From positions 1-12,524 of the forward strand of contig WTAG01000631.1 in NCBI GenBank assembly GCA_013139755.1: a stretch of DNA of 12,524 nucleotides, in the 5' to 3' direction. The notes beneath the pieces were generated by a model. That model had not been told where the DNA came from. It did no database searches and worked only from the letters and a program-made list of their open reading frames with translations. This document shows positions 1-8,415 of the stretch, piece after piece. Source of the DNA: Methylomarinum sp. (GTDB lineage: Bacteria > Pseudomonadota > Gammaproteobacteria > Methylococcales > Methylomonadaceae). Position 1 is the first letter of the stretch. The number at the start of each line of letters is the position of its first letter. The position numbers and the translations under genes are program-made.

Positions 1-119
1 AAGAAAGCCAGTAAAAAAGCGCTAATCAGTAAAATTACAATCCAGTAACCTTCGGGTAAACTGGGAAATTGCTGAACCAATACAATGCCTGCCAGCAACG
101 ACAAGATAGAAAAGATCAT
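1..119 (-). CDS. comEC: ComEC/Rec2 DNA-uptake channel, N-terminal fragment (runs off the window)
   Basis: Only the first 39 codons are present, reading leftward from an ATG at 119-117 and leaving the window at base 1. The peptide begins MIFSILSLLAGIVLVQQFP and continues into a second hydrophobic stretch, which resembles the paired N-terminal membrane helices of gammaproteobacterial ComEC. ComEC is the inner-membrane channel that carries single-stranded DNA into the cytoplasm during natural transformation. The start lies 12 bases after the stop of the DUF5610 gene on the same strand, so the two may be co-transcribed. The call rests on a short hydrophobic segment; another polytopic membrane protein is possible. 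Confidence 0.6.
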   Translation of the reverse strand, partial: MIFSILSLLAGIVLVQQFPSLPEGYWIVILLISAFLLAF

Positions 120-131
120 CTAGCGGCGATA

Positions 132-755
132 TTAATCGCTCTCTTCAGCGTCAACATTTATATAACTATCTACAAAAGCCTTTAAACCTTCTTGAACAAG
201 ATCGTATGTGGTATCAATATTACTAGCAATATCGCCTTCCAAAACATTAAGCCCGGTGAGTATTTCTCTGGCTTCTGAAAAACCTTGATTTATACCACCG
301 CCAATAATTTCAGCAAATGACTTGGCTGCTTCTTCATTACTCATCCCAGGATTTTGCTTCTGGTACTGCGAAAAAAAAGCGGTACTCATTGAAACAATTC
401 GATCAGCTGTTGCCTCAGGGCTTACATCAAGCTCTGAATCGTATGCTGCTTGAATGGCATTATCACCAAAATCCGCCTTTAAAACATCATTTATGCCCTC
501 TATAGCCGTCTTATATAGCAAGGCTAACGGTTCATTTCCAGCACTCACACTGGCTTCAGCATTCGTTTTCAGAATCGCACTATTCAATTGTTGTTTTATA
601 GCGCTGGGCGTTAAATCAGCTTTTTTTAACTCATTCTTTTTATGAGCCGCTTCTGACACAGCCTGCCCTAAAGGGGCACCAGCGTCTTTACTATAGCTTG
701 CTTTTAATTGTTTAACATTTTGAGAAAATGTTGATGTATTGGTTATATTTTTCAT
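132..755 (-). CDS. DUF5610 domain-containing protein
   Basis: A 207-residue soluble protein with no signal peptide or membrane segment. Most of its length matches what I recall of the DUF5610 family: SAGNEPLALLYKTAIEGIN at about residues 71-89, DVSPEATADRIVSMSTAFF at 110-128, a Gly-rich GGGINQGFSEAREIL at 152-166, and LEGDIASNIDTTYDLVQ at 172-188. The N-terminus (1-50) is polar and low in complexity, as is usual for the family. The function is unknown; the sequence shows no catalytic motif. The ATG at 755 is preceded by an AGAGG ribosome-binding site about 7 bases upstream, which supports this start. The gene is divergent from the exosortase block and followed closely by comEC, so it probably does not belong to the exosortase system. 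Confidence 0.8.
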   Translation of the reverse strand: MKNITNTSTFSQNVKQLKASYSKDAGAPLGQAVSEAAHKKNELKKADLTPSAIKQQLNSAILKTNAEASVSAGNEPLALLYKTAIEGINDVLKADFGDNAIQAAYDSELDVSPEATADRIVSMSTAFFSQYQKQNPGMSNEEAAKSFAEIIGGGINQGFSEAREILTGLNVLEGDIASNIDTTYDLVQEGLKAFVDSYINVDAEESD

Positions 756-785
756 GGCAACCTCTTTTAAACACTTACCCTTTAA

Positions 786-791
786 AGTATA
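786..791 (-). promoter_or_regulatory. Possible -10 box for the DUF5610 gene
   Basis: On the minus strand the sequence GCTATACT gives an extended -10-like TATACT about 30 bases before the DUF5610 start codon. No convincing -35 hexamer sits 17 bases upstream, only a T-rich stretch, so this is a weak call. Confidence 0.3.
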
Positions 792-830
792 GCGACTGCT
801 AGTTAAAAAACTAAAAAAAAAAGTTACGTA

Positions 831-859
831 TTGATAAATATGAAATTATGCGGCATTAT
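831..859 (+). promoter_or_regulatory. Putative sigma-70 promoter for the exosortase-associated operon
   Basis: TTGATA (831-836) and CATTAT (854-859) are separated by exactly 17 bases, and they lie about 50 bases before the ligase start codon. This is the best sigma-70-like pair in the divergent intergenic region. It would drive the ligase and decarboxylase genes. Promoter activity is inferred from sequence only. Confidence 0.4.
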
Positions 860-909
860 TTTAGTCACAGCCTAGTTATTTTATAAACCATCAAATTCAT
901 ATACTAAAT

Positions 910-2502
910 ATGCCTAAACTTTTACACCAATTGCTAACAAAAAACTCAAATTGCACACCATCTGATATAGCAATCTCTCACAAAAAAAACAACTGGAGCT
1001 ATGAACAACTAACTCAACTGGTAGAGCTACAAGCTAAAGCGTTCATTGGAATTAACTTAAAACCCTTACAGAGAGTTGCTATCTATCTGCCAAAACAAAT
1101 AGAAACTGTCAGCGGATTTTTATCAATTAACCTTGCTGGTGGGGTATTTGTTCCTATTAACCCTGTTCTAAAAGCAGCTCAAGTGAGTTACATTTTAAAT
1201 GACTGCAATGTACAAATATTAATTACCTCAAAAAGTCGTTTACATGGCTTAACAACGCAATTAGAAAACTGTCCAGATCTGCATACAATTTTATTGGTTG
1301 ACGATCAACTGCCCGATCTCGATATTTATCCAGATAAACACATTTTAGGGTGGAACGACTTCCTTGACCATGCCAATAATCAAACCATGCCCTCCCTTAT
1401 TGACACTTATATGGCTGCCATACTTTACACATCAGGCAGTACGGGAAAACCCAAAGGTGTTGTACTTTCTCATATTAATATTATCTCAGGGGCTAATAGT
1501 GTTGCTGAATATCTAGATATCACAGCCAAAGATAAAATACTTGCTGTTCTCCCATTAAGCTTTGACTATGGCTTAAATCAACTCACAAGTTCACTATTTA
1601 AAGGGGCGACATGTGTATTACTAGACTACTTATTGCCTAGAGATGTAATAAAAGCCCTAGACGCTCATCAAATTACTGGTTTAGCAGCCGTCCCCCCTTT
1701 ATGGGCACAACTAACAAACCTTGAGTGGCCAGAAAGTATTAACCAGCACCTACGCTATATGACTAATTCAGGGGGCAAAATGCCCAAAAGTGTTCTGGAA
1801 ACTATTCGATCTAAAGTCCCTGCCAGTCAATTTTACCTTATGTATGGCCTGACAGAAGCATTTCGCTCCACCTACTTACCTGCAGAACAACTTGAACAGC
1901 GCCCTGACTCCATGGGGAAAGCCATTCCCAATGCTGAAGTATTAGTTGTCAGAGAAGATGGCAGCCTTTGCGCGCCACATGAACCTGGTGAACTAGTGCA
2001 TCGTGGAACTTTAGTTGCCATGGGATACTGGAACGACCCAGAAAAAACAGCCGAACGTTTTAAACCTGCCCCTACTCAACTTAAAGAACTCCCTATAACT
2101 GAGGTTGCTGTGTGGTCTGGTGACCAGGTCAGCATGGATGAAGAAGGTTATTTATATTTTGTGGGACGCAAAGATGACATGTTAAAAACTTCTGGCTATC
2201 GCGTCAGCCCAACTGAAATAGAAGAAATAATATACAGTTCAGGATTAGTAAAAGAAGCGGCTGCAATTGGGATTCCTGATGATATATTAGGCCATACTAT
2301 CCTAGTCATCATAAGTACAGAAAATGATGATCAGTTTAATGAAGACAAACTAATGGCTTTATGTAGATCGCAACTAGCAAACTTTATGATTCCTGCTAAA
2401 ATCATTACATTAAATGAATTACCCAAAAATCCAAATGGAAAAATTGATCGAAAATTTTTGACCATACAATTTGCTAATGTTTTTGACCCCACAACTAAAT
2501 AA
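910..2502 (+). CDS. Acyl-CoA ligase (AMP-forming), exosortase A system-associated
   Basis: A 530-residue member of the adenylate-forming (ANL) superfamily, complete in length. Visible core motifs are the phosphate loop YTSGSTGKPKG (about 173-183), YGLTEA (312-317), the SGD in place of the usual TGD (403-405), the hinge GRKDDMLKTSGYR (419-431) and the C-terminal PNGKIDR with the catalytic lysine at about K511. The family activates a carboxylic acid as an acyl-AMP and transfers it to a thiol. The exact acyl substrate of the exosortase A-linked subfamily is not known. The subfamily assignment comes from context: a PLP decarboxylase 35 bases downstream and xrtA after that, which is the characteristic gene order of XrtA polysaccharide loci. 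No clear Shine-Dalgarno precedes the ATG at 910, but no better start is seen. Cytoplasmic enzyme. Confidence 0.85.
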   Translation: MPKLLHQLLTKNSNCTPSDIAISHKKNNWSYEQLTQLVELQAKAFIGINLKPLQRVAIYLPKQIETVSGFLSINLAGGVFVPINPVLKAAQVSYILNDCNVQILITSKSRLHGLTTQLENCPDLHTILLVDDQLPDLDIYPDKHILGWNDFLDHANNQTMPSLIDTYMAAILYTSGSTGKPKGVVLSHINIISGANSVAEYLDITAKDKILAVLPLSFDYGLNQLTSSLFKGATCVLLDYLLPRDVIKALDAHQITGLAAVPPLWAQLTNLEWPESINQHLRYMTNSGGKMPKSVLETIRSKVPASQFYLMYGLTEAFRSTYLPAEQLEQRPDSMGKAIPNAEVLVVREDGSLCAPHEPGELVHRGTLVAMGYWNDPEKTAERFKPAPTQLKELPITEVAVWSGDQVSMDEEGYLYFVGRKDDMLKTSGYRVSPTEIEEIIYSSGLVKEAAAIGIPDDILGHTILVIISTENDDQFNEDKLMALCRSQLANFMIPAKIITLNELPKNPNGKIDRKFLTIQFANVFDPTTK

Positions 2503-2537
2503 ATCATATTTTTCGACTGACATAATTATTAGACATC

Positions 2538-3773
2538 ATGAGTAAAACACCACCTCAACACGACACTAGCTATTCATTTCCCACGCATGATAATGAAATT
2601 TTTATCGGTGGCATAAAAGTTTCACAACTTGCTCAGCGTATTGGGCAAACCCCTTTTTATGTCTATGACCGACAACGCCTTAGCCAGCGTATCAGTGATT
2701 TACGTCAACAAATGCCAGCAGAGTTAAAAATACACTATGCATTAAAAGCTAACCCTATGCCGGCATTAGTTCAGCATATGTCAACACTAGTTGATGGCTT
2801 TGACCTTGCTTCGGCAAAAGAAATGCAGATTGCACTGAATACCTCTATGTCAGCTAAACACATTAGCATGGCTGGCCCAGGGAAACGGCCAGAAGAATTA
2901 AGCCAGGCTATAGCAGCAGGCATTACAATTCATATTGAATCAGCACATGAACTAGAATCAATCGCTTTAATTTCACAAAAAACGGGCCTTCAGGCACATG
3001 TTGCCATTCGTATAAACCCTGCCTTTGAGCTTAAGGCATCTGGAATGAAAATGGGCGGAGGACCCAAACAATTTGGCATTGATGAAGAAGAGCTTCCCAA
3101 TATTTTAGAGCGCGTTAAAATTCTTGATTTAGACTTCATAGGGTTTCACATCTATAGCGGATCGCAAAACCTTAAAGCAGATTCAATTATCGAAGCCCAG
3201 CAAAAAAGCTTATCATTAGCAAACAAGCTTTCAGAACATTGCCCAAACTCTATTAAAAAACTGAATATTGGCGGTGGTTATGGTATTCCTTATTTTCCTG
3301 GAGAAACGTCCTTAAATACCCAAAAAATTGGTGATGCTTTAGAAATTGCCATGGGTAATTTTAAAAATGATCATCCTGATACTGAAGTTATTATTGAGCT
3401 GGGACGCTATCTTGTTGGCGAAGCTGGCTTATACGTTTGTCAGGTTATAGACAAAAAAATATCTCGAGGCCAAACCTATCTTGTTGTGAACGGTGGATTA
3501 CATCATCACCTTGCTGCATCTGGAAATTTTGGTCAGGTAATACGCAAAAATTACCCCGTTTCTATTGCAAATAAAATGCATGAAACAGAAATTGAAACAG
3601 TCAATATTGTCGGGCCTTTATGTACCCCTCTTGATATTCTTGCAAATAAGATGTCATTGCCCAAGGCTGAAATAGGTGATTTTGTTATCGTCCATCAATC
3701 AGGTGCCTATGGCTATACAGCTAGTCCTCATCAGTTTTTAAGCCAGCCAGAATGTGTAGAAGCATTAGTCTAA
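2538..3773 (+). CDS. Pyridoxal-dependent decarboxylase, exosortase A system-associated
   Basis: A 411-residue fold-type III PLP enzyme of the ornithine/diaminopimelate decarboxylase superfamily. The PLP-binding lysine is in HYALKANP (K70). The histidine stacking on the cofactor is in GFHIYSGSQ (H204), the phosphate-binding glycine loop is NIGGGYGIPY (243-252), an ELGRYLVGEAG segment lies at 287-297, and the C-terminal catalytic motifs are GPLCTPLD (C362) and GAYG (Y391). All key residues are present and the length is normal, so the enzyme should be active. Family knowledge says this subgroup co-occurs with XrtA and the acyl ligase; its amino-acid substrate has not been established. It lies 35 bases after the ligase on the same strand and was probably transcribed with it. 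LysA or a carboxynorspermidine-type decarboxylase is less likely given the neighbours. Confidence 0.87.
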   Translation: MSKTPPQHDTSYSFPTHDNEIFIGGIKVSQLAQRIGQTPFYVYDRQRLSQRISDLRQQMPAELKIHYALKANPMPALVQHMSTLVDGFDLASAKEMQIALNTSMSAKHISMAGPGKRPEELSQAIAAGITIHIESAHELESIALISQKTGLQAHVAIRINPAFELKASGMKMGGGPKQFGIDEEELPNILERVKILDLDFIGFHIYSGSQNLKADSIIEAQQKSLSLANKLSEHCPNSIKKLNIGGGYGIPYFPGETSLNTQKIGDALEIAMGNFKNDHPDTEVIIELGRYLVGEAGLYVCQVIDKKISRGQTYLVVNGGLHHHLAASGNFGQVIRKNYPVSIANKMHETEIETVNIVGPLCTPLDILANKMSLPKAEIGDFVIVHQSGAYGYTASPHQFLSQPECVEALV

Positions 3774-4003
3774 TGCCTCTACCAATGCAGTGGCACCTAA
3801 AATTTACTTTATTACGGTAGGCACTACTAAAAATGGACATCTCTCAACAAGAGAATACAGAACAATATAAGCAGACTTTCAAATTAACAATAAAAAGAGC
3901 AATACTGAGTTATTTTTTGCTCCACTTCAGGAATTAAAATAAAACGCAAGCATCATATTCTTTCCTAGATTCAAGTATAGTAAAAAATTAAGGACTCTAA
4001 ATC
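3774..4003 (+). other. 230-bp intergenic gap between the decarboxylase and xrtA
   Basis: No gene is supported here. A 34-codon open frame (3833-3937) lacks a ribosome-binding site and resembles nothing I know. A weak 6-bp inverted repeat, GAGCAA (3897-3902) and TTGCTC (3917-3922), with a 14-base loop could be a poor terminator, but it is not followed by a clean T-run. A TATAGT at 3976-3981 could be a -10 for xrtA; its -35 is not recognisable. The gap suggests that xrtA may have its own transcript. Confidence 0.5.
3990..3994 (+). promoter_or_regulatory. Ribosome-binding site that supports the GTG start of xrtA
   Basis: AAGGA lies 9 bases before the GTG at 4004. It is the best Shine-Dalgarno match on the plus strand of this window, and it favours the GTG over the internal ATG at codon 40. 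Confidence 0.6.
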
Positions 4004-5545
4004 GTGCATATAAATTCCCCTATAACTAAACTATTCAACTCTTCCCTCCCCTCCAATGTCAAAGCTTTCTTTTTAATATTTTTAGTTTCTATTATTATTT
4101 TTTTTAATACATGGAGTTCAATGGCGAGCATATGGATTCGCTCAGAAACATTTACACATTGTTTTTTCGTCATACCGGCTAGCCTCTGGTTAGTTTGGCA
4201 AAATAAAACAATACATCCCTTTCTACATGCTCACAAACCCAGTTTTATAGCTCTTGGTTTTCTTCTGATCAATGGGTTATTGTGGCTACTGGCCTCAATA
4301 ACTCAAACATTAGTTATTCAACAATATGCTCTTATCGGTATGCTTATTGGTAGTTTATGGTTTTATTTCGGTAACGACATTATAAAGAAAACTATATTCC
4401 CAATTTCATTCCTTTATTTTATGGTACCCGTAGGTGAAGCATTATTACCCTATTTAATGGAATACACCGCCACATTTACAATTTCCCTATTAAGATTAAC
4501 AGGCCTTAGCGTTTATAGAGAAGGTATGCACTTTTCACTGATATCTGGCGATTGGTCGGTTGTTGAGGCCTGTGGAGGTTTACGTTACCTGCTTGCATCA
4601 ATTACATTAGGTGTAATATTTGCTTATACTACCTTTACTAAACTTCATAAACGAATTATTTTCTGTCTATTTTCTGCCATATTACCGATTATAGCTAACG
4701 GTTTTAGAGCCTATATCATAGTCATGATTGGTCACTTAAGTGATATGAAATTAGCAGTCGGTGTAGACCACCTTATTTATGGGGCAATCTTTTTTGGGAT
4801 AATCATCTTTTTTATGTTTTATATTGGTTCAATATGGAAAGACCCTACACCCGATATTAAGTTAACAAATAACTCAGAGATAAAAATAAAGAGCTACACA
4901 GCAAAAAAAACATACCTGCTAGCCTTTACTGTTACTTTAAGTTTGAGTCTCTGGCCATTGCTTGCGGCACAGTTGCAATCTAAATACCAGGCCCAAACAG
5001 ATATTCCTGAATGGCCTCTACAGATAAAAAGACAATCCTGGCAAGAAATTGACGCACCTGACTGGAGTTGGAAGCCAAAGTTTAACAATGTAATCAACGA
5101 ATCACTCAGGTACTTTAAAAACGGAAATGTTATTATCGGCTTATATCAAGCAAACTTTGGTGATGAACAACATGGTGCAGAGCTAGTAAATTCAAATAAT
5201 GTATTACGTCGCATTAACATCAGCAAAAATTTAAATGAACGAAAACTTTGGCATTTTATTGATCAATCAGCTATCCATATTAAAAAACTACAGAGCAGTA
5301 TTAATTTTGCTATTTTAAGAAACAATAAATCAAATGAAGATATATATATATTAAAATGGTACCAAGTAGGCAACACCTTAACCAATAATGACTTTATGGC
5401 CAAATTCCATCAATTAGTTAAACGTTTAACGCTTAATAATGAACCTGAAATATATAATATTATTTTTACGTTACAACCAACATCACATATTAGTAGCAAT
5501 AATAAAAAAACATTTATCCACTCTTTTTTTAACACAGCAAATTAG
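4004..5545 (+). CDS. xrtA: Exosortase A with fused EpsI-like C-terminal domain
   Basis: A 513-residue polytopic inner-membrane cysteine protease/transpeptidase of the exosortase family. The first ~280 residues form about eight or nine hydrophobic helices carrying the family triad: Cys190 in EACGGLRYL, Arg235 in ANGFRAY and His256 in GVDHLIYG. A further helix at about 303-322 leads into an outside-facing domain (about 325-500) resembling EpsI/DUF3485, with YQANFGDEQHGAELVNSNN as its clearest segment. Exosortase A recognises the C-terminal PEP-CTERM signal of exported proteins and cleaves it during surface sorting. Length and fusion are typical of XrtA. The GTG start is supported by an AAGGA site. 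It lies downstream of the exosortase-associated ligase and decarboxylase and 3 bases before a flippase gene, suggesting coupled translation. No PEP-CTERM substrate is encoded in this window. Confidence 0.9.
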   Translation: MHINSPITKLFNSSLPSNVKAFFLIFLVSIIIFFNTWSSMASIWIRSETFTHCFFVIPASLWLVWQNKTIHPFLHAHKPSFIALGFLLINGLLWLLASITQTLVIQQYALIGMLIGSLWFYFGNDIIKKTIFPISFLYFMVPVGEALLPYLMEYTATFTISLLRLTGLSVYREGMHFSLISGDWSVVEACGGLRYLLASITLGVIFAYTTFTKLHKRIIFCLFSAILPIIANGFRAYIIVMIGHLSDMKLAVGVDHLIYGAIFFGIIIFFMFYIGSIWKDPTPDIKLTNNSEIKIKSYTAKKTYLLAFTVTLSLSLWPLLAAQLQSKYQAQTDIPEWPLQIKRQSWQEIDAPDWSWKPKFNNVINESLRYFKNGNVIIGLYQANFGDEQHGAELVNSNNVLRRINISKNLNERKLWHFIDQSAIHIKKLQSSINFAILRNNKSNEDIYILKWYQVGNTLTNNDFMAKFHQLVKRLTLNNEPEIYNIIFTLQPTSHISSNNKKTFIHSFFNTAN

Positions 5546-5548
5546 ATA

Positions 5549-6967
5549 ATGAATTTTAAAAGATCTTTCATATTTTCTAGCATTAACAACTATAGTGGAA
5601 TAGCAATTAACCTTATTTCATCAGTTATCATTGCCAGATTACTAAAACCAGAAGAAATTGGAATATTTTCTGTTGCCATCTCATTAGTGGGCTTTGCCCA
5701 TTTAATTCGTAATTTTGGAATCGGCGAATATCTTATTCAAGAAAAAAATCTAACGACCAATAAAATTAGAAGTGCATTTACCCTTAATATTTCCCTTGGA
5801 TGGACCCTAGCGATTATTATTTATTTTTGTCGACACAGTGTCGCCAATTTTTATCATGAACCTGGAATTGCACAAGTATTTGAAATCATAGCGATTAACT
5901 TTCTATTAATCCCTTTTGGTGCTAATAGCATTTCCTTATTACGGCGCAACATGCGTTTTGACCAATTAATGCTAATTGATCTTATGAGCGCCATAGTCGG
6001 CGCATCAACAGGTATTATTTGTGCATTAGAAGGCATGAGTTATTTAAGTCTTGCCTGGGCTGCGATTGCAGGCACCTGTACCACAATTTTAGGTGCACTT
6101 TTATACTCACCTAAAGAGTTTACATTACGCCCTGGTTTTTCTGAGATAAAAGCTGTTATTCATTACGGTTCATTCAGCAGTCTTACACAAATACTACACC
6201 ATTTAAGCGCTACAGCTCCCGACATTATTTTAGGTAAATTACAGGATATGCATACGGTTGGTATTTTTAGCCGTGCTACAGGAGCAATTAATATAATTTC
6301 AATGCTGTTAGTGAATGGCATTAGACCCATACTTCTACCCTATTTTGCAAAAGAAAACAGAAATAAAGAACAGCTTAATCTCAACTACCTTCGATTAGTT
6401 TCATTAGCAACTGTAATAATATGGCCAATAACAATTTTGGTTTTTTTTCTATCCCCTGCAATCATTCATATTTTGTATGGAGATCAATGGCTAGAAGCCA
6501 TCCCAGTTTTAAAAATACTAGCTCTAGAAGGTTTCTTTTGGCCTTTTATTTTATTTGCGGAAGATATTCTCAAAGCAACAGGTAATGTTAAAAAAATTGC
6601 TAAAATGGAATTAATATTATCCCCTTTACGTTTTTTAATGATTATATTTGTTGCAAAGTACGGGTTAATTTATGTAGCCTTTGCTTCATTAGCATCAGGA
6701 TTTATTAAATTAATATTTTTTATTTCATCCCTAAAAACATTAAATATAAGACCAACGTCTCAAGCAATAATAATATTAAAAAACATAATATATATAAGCC
6801 CATATGCAGTTATTTTATATATTAGCAATGAATATATGTTTTATAATAGTGACATATCAAAAATCACCTACACAATAGTAATTTCACTTTTGTCATTTAT
6901 AGCAACCTCAATACTATTCAGAAATAACTTATACCTGGAAGTAATAAATCAATTTAGAAAGAAATAA
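5549..6967 (+). CDS. Polysaccharide flippase (Wzx/WzxC-like, MOP superfamily)
   Basis: A 472-residue, almost wholly hydrophobic protein with roughly 12-14 predicted membrane helices, normal length for oligosaccharide flippases. The N-terminus (SSINNYSGIAINLISSVIIA, then RLLKPEEIGIFSVA at about 30-43) and the segment VGIFSRATGAINI (around residue 235) are typical of the Polysacc_synt/WzxC group. It is expected to move undecaprenyl-linked sugar repeat units across the inner membrane for a Wzy-type exopolysaccharide or O-antigen pathway. The start is 3 bases after the xrtA stop (TAG ATA ATG), which points to translational coupling. Decayed IS91 sequence begins within about 20 bases of its stop codon, so the gene sits at the edge of a rearrangement, but its C-terminus does not look truncated. 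Confidence 0.82.
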   Translation: MNFKRSFIFSSINNYSGIAINLISSVIIARLLKPEEIGIFSVAISLVGFAHLIRNFGIGEYLIQEKNLTTNKIRSAFTLNISLGWTLAIIIYFCRHSVANFYHEPGIAQVFEIIAINFLLIPFGANSISLLRRNMRFDQLMLIDLMSAIVGASTGIICALEGMSYLSLAWAAIAGTCTTILGALLYSPKEFTLRPGFSEIKAVIHYGSFSSLTQILHHLSATAPDIILGKLQDMHTVGIFSRATGAINIISMLLVNGIRPILLPYFAKENRNKEQLNLNYLRLVSLATVIIWPITILVFFLSPAIIHILYGDQWLEAIPVLKILALEGFFWPFILFAEDILKATGNVKKIAKMELILSPLRFLMIIFVAKYGLIYVAFASLASGFIKLIFFISSLKTLNIRPTSQAIIILKNIIYISPYAVILYISNEYMFYNSDISKITYTIVISLLSFIATSILFRNNLYLEVINQFRKK

Positions 6968-6984
6968 TGAACAATATAAATTAG

Positions 6985-7910
6985 TGTAATGTTTGTGGTT
7001 ACAAATAACAGGTTTATCCTAGTTGTGGCAATCGCCATTGTCCACGCTACATACAAAAACCTCTGAGCAATGGGAAAACAAGAAATTAGAAGCATGACTA
7101 GCTGTTCACCATTTACTTTCTTACTTTGCCTCACGAGCTAAACGCCTGATGTCAATTGCATCCCAAAGCATTATATATGCCTATTTTTTAAAAACCTTTG
7201 GGAAGCGCTGCCCTTTTCTCCAAAACACACAAACGCTTGCTAGGACAGCTAGGCTGTGACTTGTCTACTACATACATGTGAACAGATGTTAAAACAGCAT
7301 ATCCATGGTCTTATGCCTGGTCCTGGTCTAGAGACTTCATGCCATTGAAATTACACCCAGTGATTATCTATATCCAGTCAACGCACTGAAAAAAGTCTTT
7401 CTAGGCAAAATGATTAGCCTGCTCAGAAGTACCTAGCAGCAAGATCAACTATTCAGCATCACCCGAGTCGATGAGGTGGATAAAGTACTTGATAAAGTGA
7501 TGAGTAAAAAGGATCAATGTATATTAAGCCTTACCTGAAAAACCCTGAAACCGTGGTGAAATATCTTTCTCACTATACTTATCGAATTACTATCAGCAAC
7601 ATTCAGTTTATGTTCACTAGAAAGGTTATGCCGATAATAATCGGGAAAGGTCATGAAGCTGGAGCTTGTTGAGATTCTTCGTCGATTCCTGATGCATGTT
7701 TTATCCGCTGGCTTTATGCGTAATTAGGTATTCTGTTTTTTTGGCGAACAGTGTCCGTCAGCTTCGCTTTACACTTGCTTGAGAATTACTCAGGAAAACC
7801 AGGAGGCTACCAAAGATCGCTCAACTTATAAAACCAGCTGAGTCTGTGAAACAGGATTGTTTATGCCCATCCTGACATCAAGGCAATATGAGGGTTTTTA
7901 TCAACCCCCT
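6985..7910 (+). pseudogene. Decayed IS91-family transposase (HUH/Y2), 5'-truncated
   Basis: No open frame survives, but joining pieces from all three plus-strand frames gives a colinear IS91-type transposase. In order: zinc-finger cysteines CNVCGY (6985-7002) and SCGNRHCPR (7021-7047); LPHELN (7126-7143); HTCEQMLKQHIHGLMPG (7271 to about 7321), with the HUH motif HIH at 7298-7306; VNALKKVFLGKM and RVDEVDKVLDKVMSKK (7377-7512); NPETVVKYLSHYTYRI (7541-7588) with the paired tyrosines YLSHY (7562-7576); LRRFLMHVLSAGFMR (7677-7721); and a tail like the C-terminal zinc finger, CLCPS (from 7858). Frameshifts and stops (for example the TAA at 7003) are numerous, so the gene is dead. The usual N-terminal ~40 residues are missing: homology starts right after the flippase gene. 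Confidence 0.8.
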
Positions 7911-8340
7911 TCAATCAAGCAGTAACGGCAACTGTTAGCTTGGTCTTCGATGGTAATAAGGGTGAAAAAAAGCAACTTAATAGGTTATGAACCAAGTATT
8001 GTCCATCGTAAAAAAAAGGCGCATAATGAGTCGCACTAGATGAAATAAAGCATGCCTAAGTGTCTCCTTTTGCTATTTTCTTAGAAAGTATTAATCATCG
8101 AAAGGTCACGAAGTAGCCTGTGCCTTAATTATCAAAAACAATTTCCATTATATTGTAGTGAGGCAGTCGAAATAAATATGTCCAACAATCATCTATAATT
8201 ATGCAGTTCACAACGTATTAACGCATAAGTGATTGTGCACATTTAGTATAAAAAAGTCGACCAAGATAGTTTATATAAACTAACAGGTACTATTTTATTT
8301 GATGATGCATTTATTTGGAGGTAAGGGGTATTGCAATAAA
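7911..8340. other. Non-coding stretch between IS remnants, nothing identified
   Basis: About 430 bases with stops in all frames and no recognisable protein fragment, RNA gene or strong hairpin. It probably includes the right end of the IS91 element and further decayed insertion-sequence DNA, but no end could be recognised. Confidence 0.4.
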
Positions 8341-8369
8341 AGCCATGTTTTCTATAAATAAACATGGCT
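8341..8369. repeat. 10-bp perfect hairpin upstream of the IS110 remnant
   Basis: AGCCATGTTT (8341-8350) and its exact reverse complement AAACATGGCT (8360-8369) are separated by a 9-base A/T-rich loop. No T-run follows, so it is not a typical terminator on the plus strand. The right arm overlaps a 10-base sequence that recurs inverted after the IS110 transposase. Confidence 0.7.
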
Positions 8370-8371
8370 CT
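8362..8371 (+). repeat. Left copy of a 10-bp inverted repeat flanking the IS110 remnant
   Basis: ACATGGCTCT here is matched by its exact reverse complement AGAGCCATGT at 9801-9810. The pair encloses the IS110-family transposase and spans 1449 bp, a normal size for IS1111-group elements, which carry subterminal inverted repeats. The match does not extend well beyond 10 bases, so chance is not excluded. Confidence 0.35.
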
Positions 8372-8415
8372 ATACAATCCACAGGTTTATAAAAAAGTAG
8401 TAAATTCCTGAGTTA

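Noticed and set aside
3791..3807. TGGCAC resembling a sigma-54 -24 element upstream of xrtA
   Set aside because: The required GC of the -12 element is not at the right distance; TTTAC stands there instead of TTGC.
3897..3922. Rho-independent terminator after the decarboxylase
   Set aside because: Only a 6-bp A/T-containing stem with a 14-base loop, and no T-run after it.
3833..3937. 34-codon open frame between the decarboxylase and xrtA
   Set aside because: No ribosome-binding site, no recognisable motif, and too short to distinguish from chance in AT-rich DNA.
6949..7134. Minus-strand open frame of 61 codons after the flippase
   Set aside because: It is antisense to the IS91 zinc-finger remnant, has no known motif, and overlaps the flippase 3' end.
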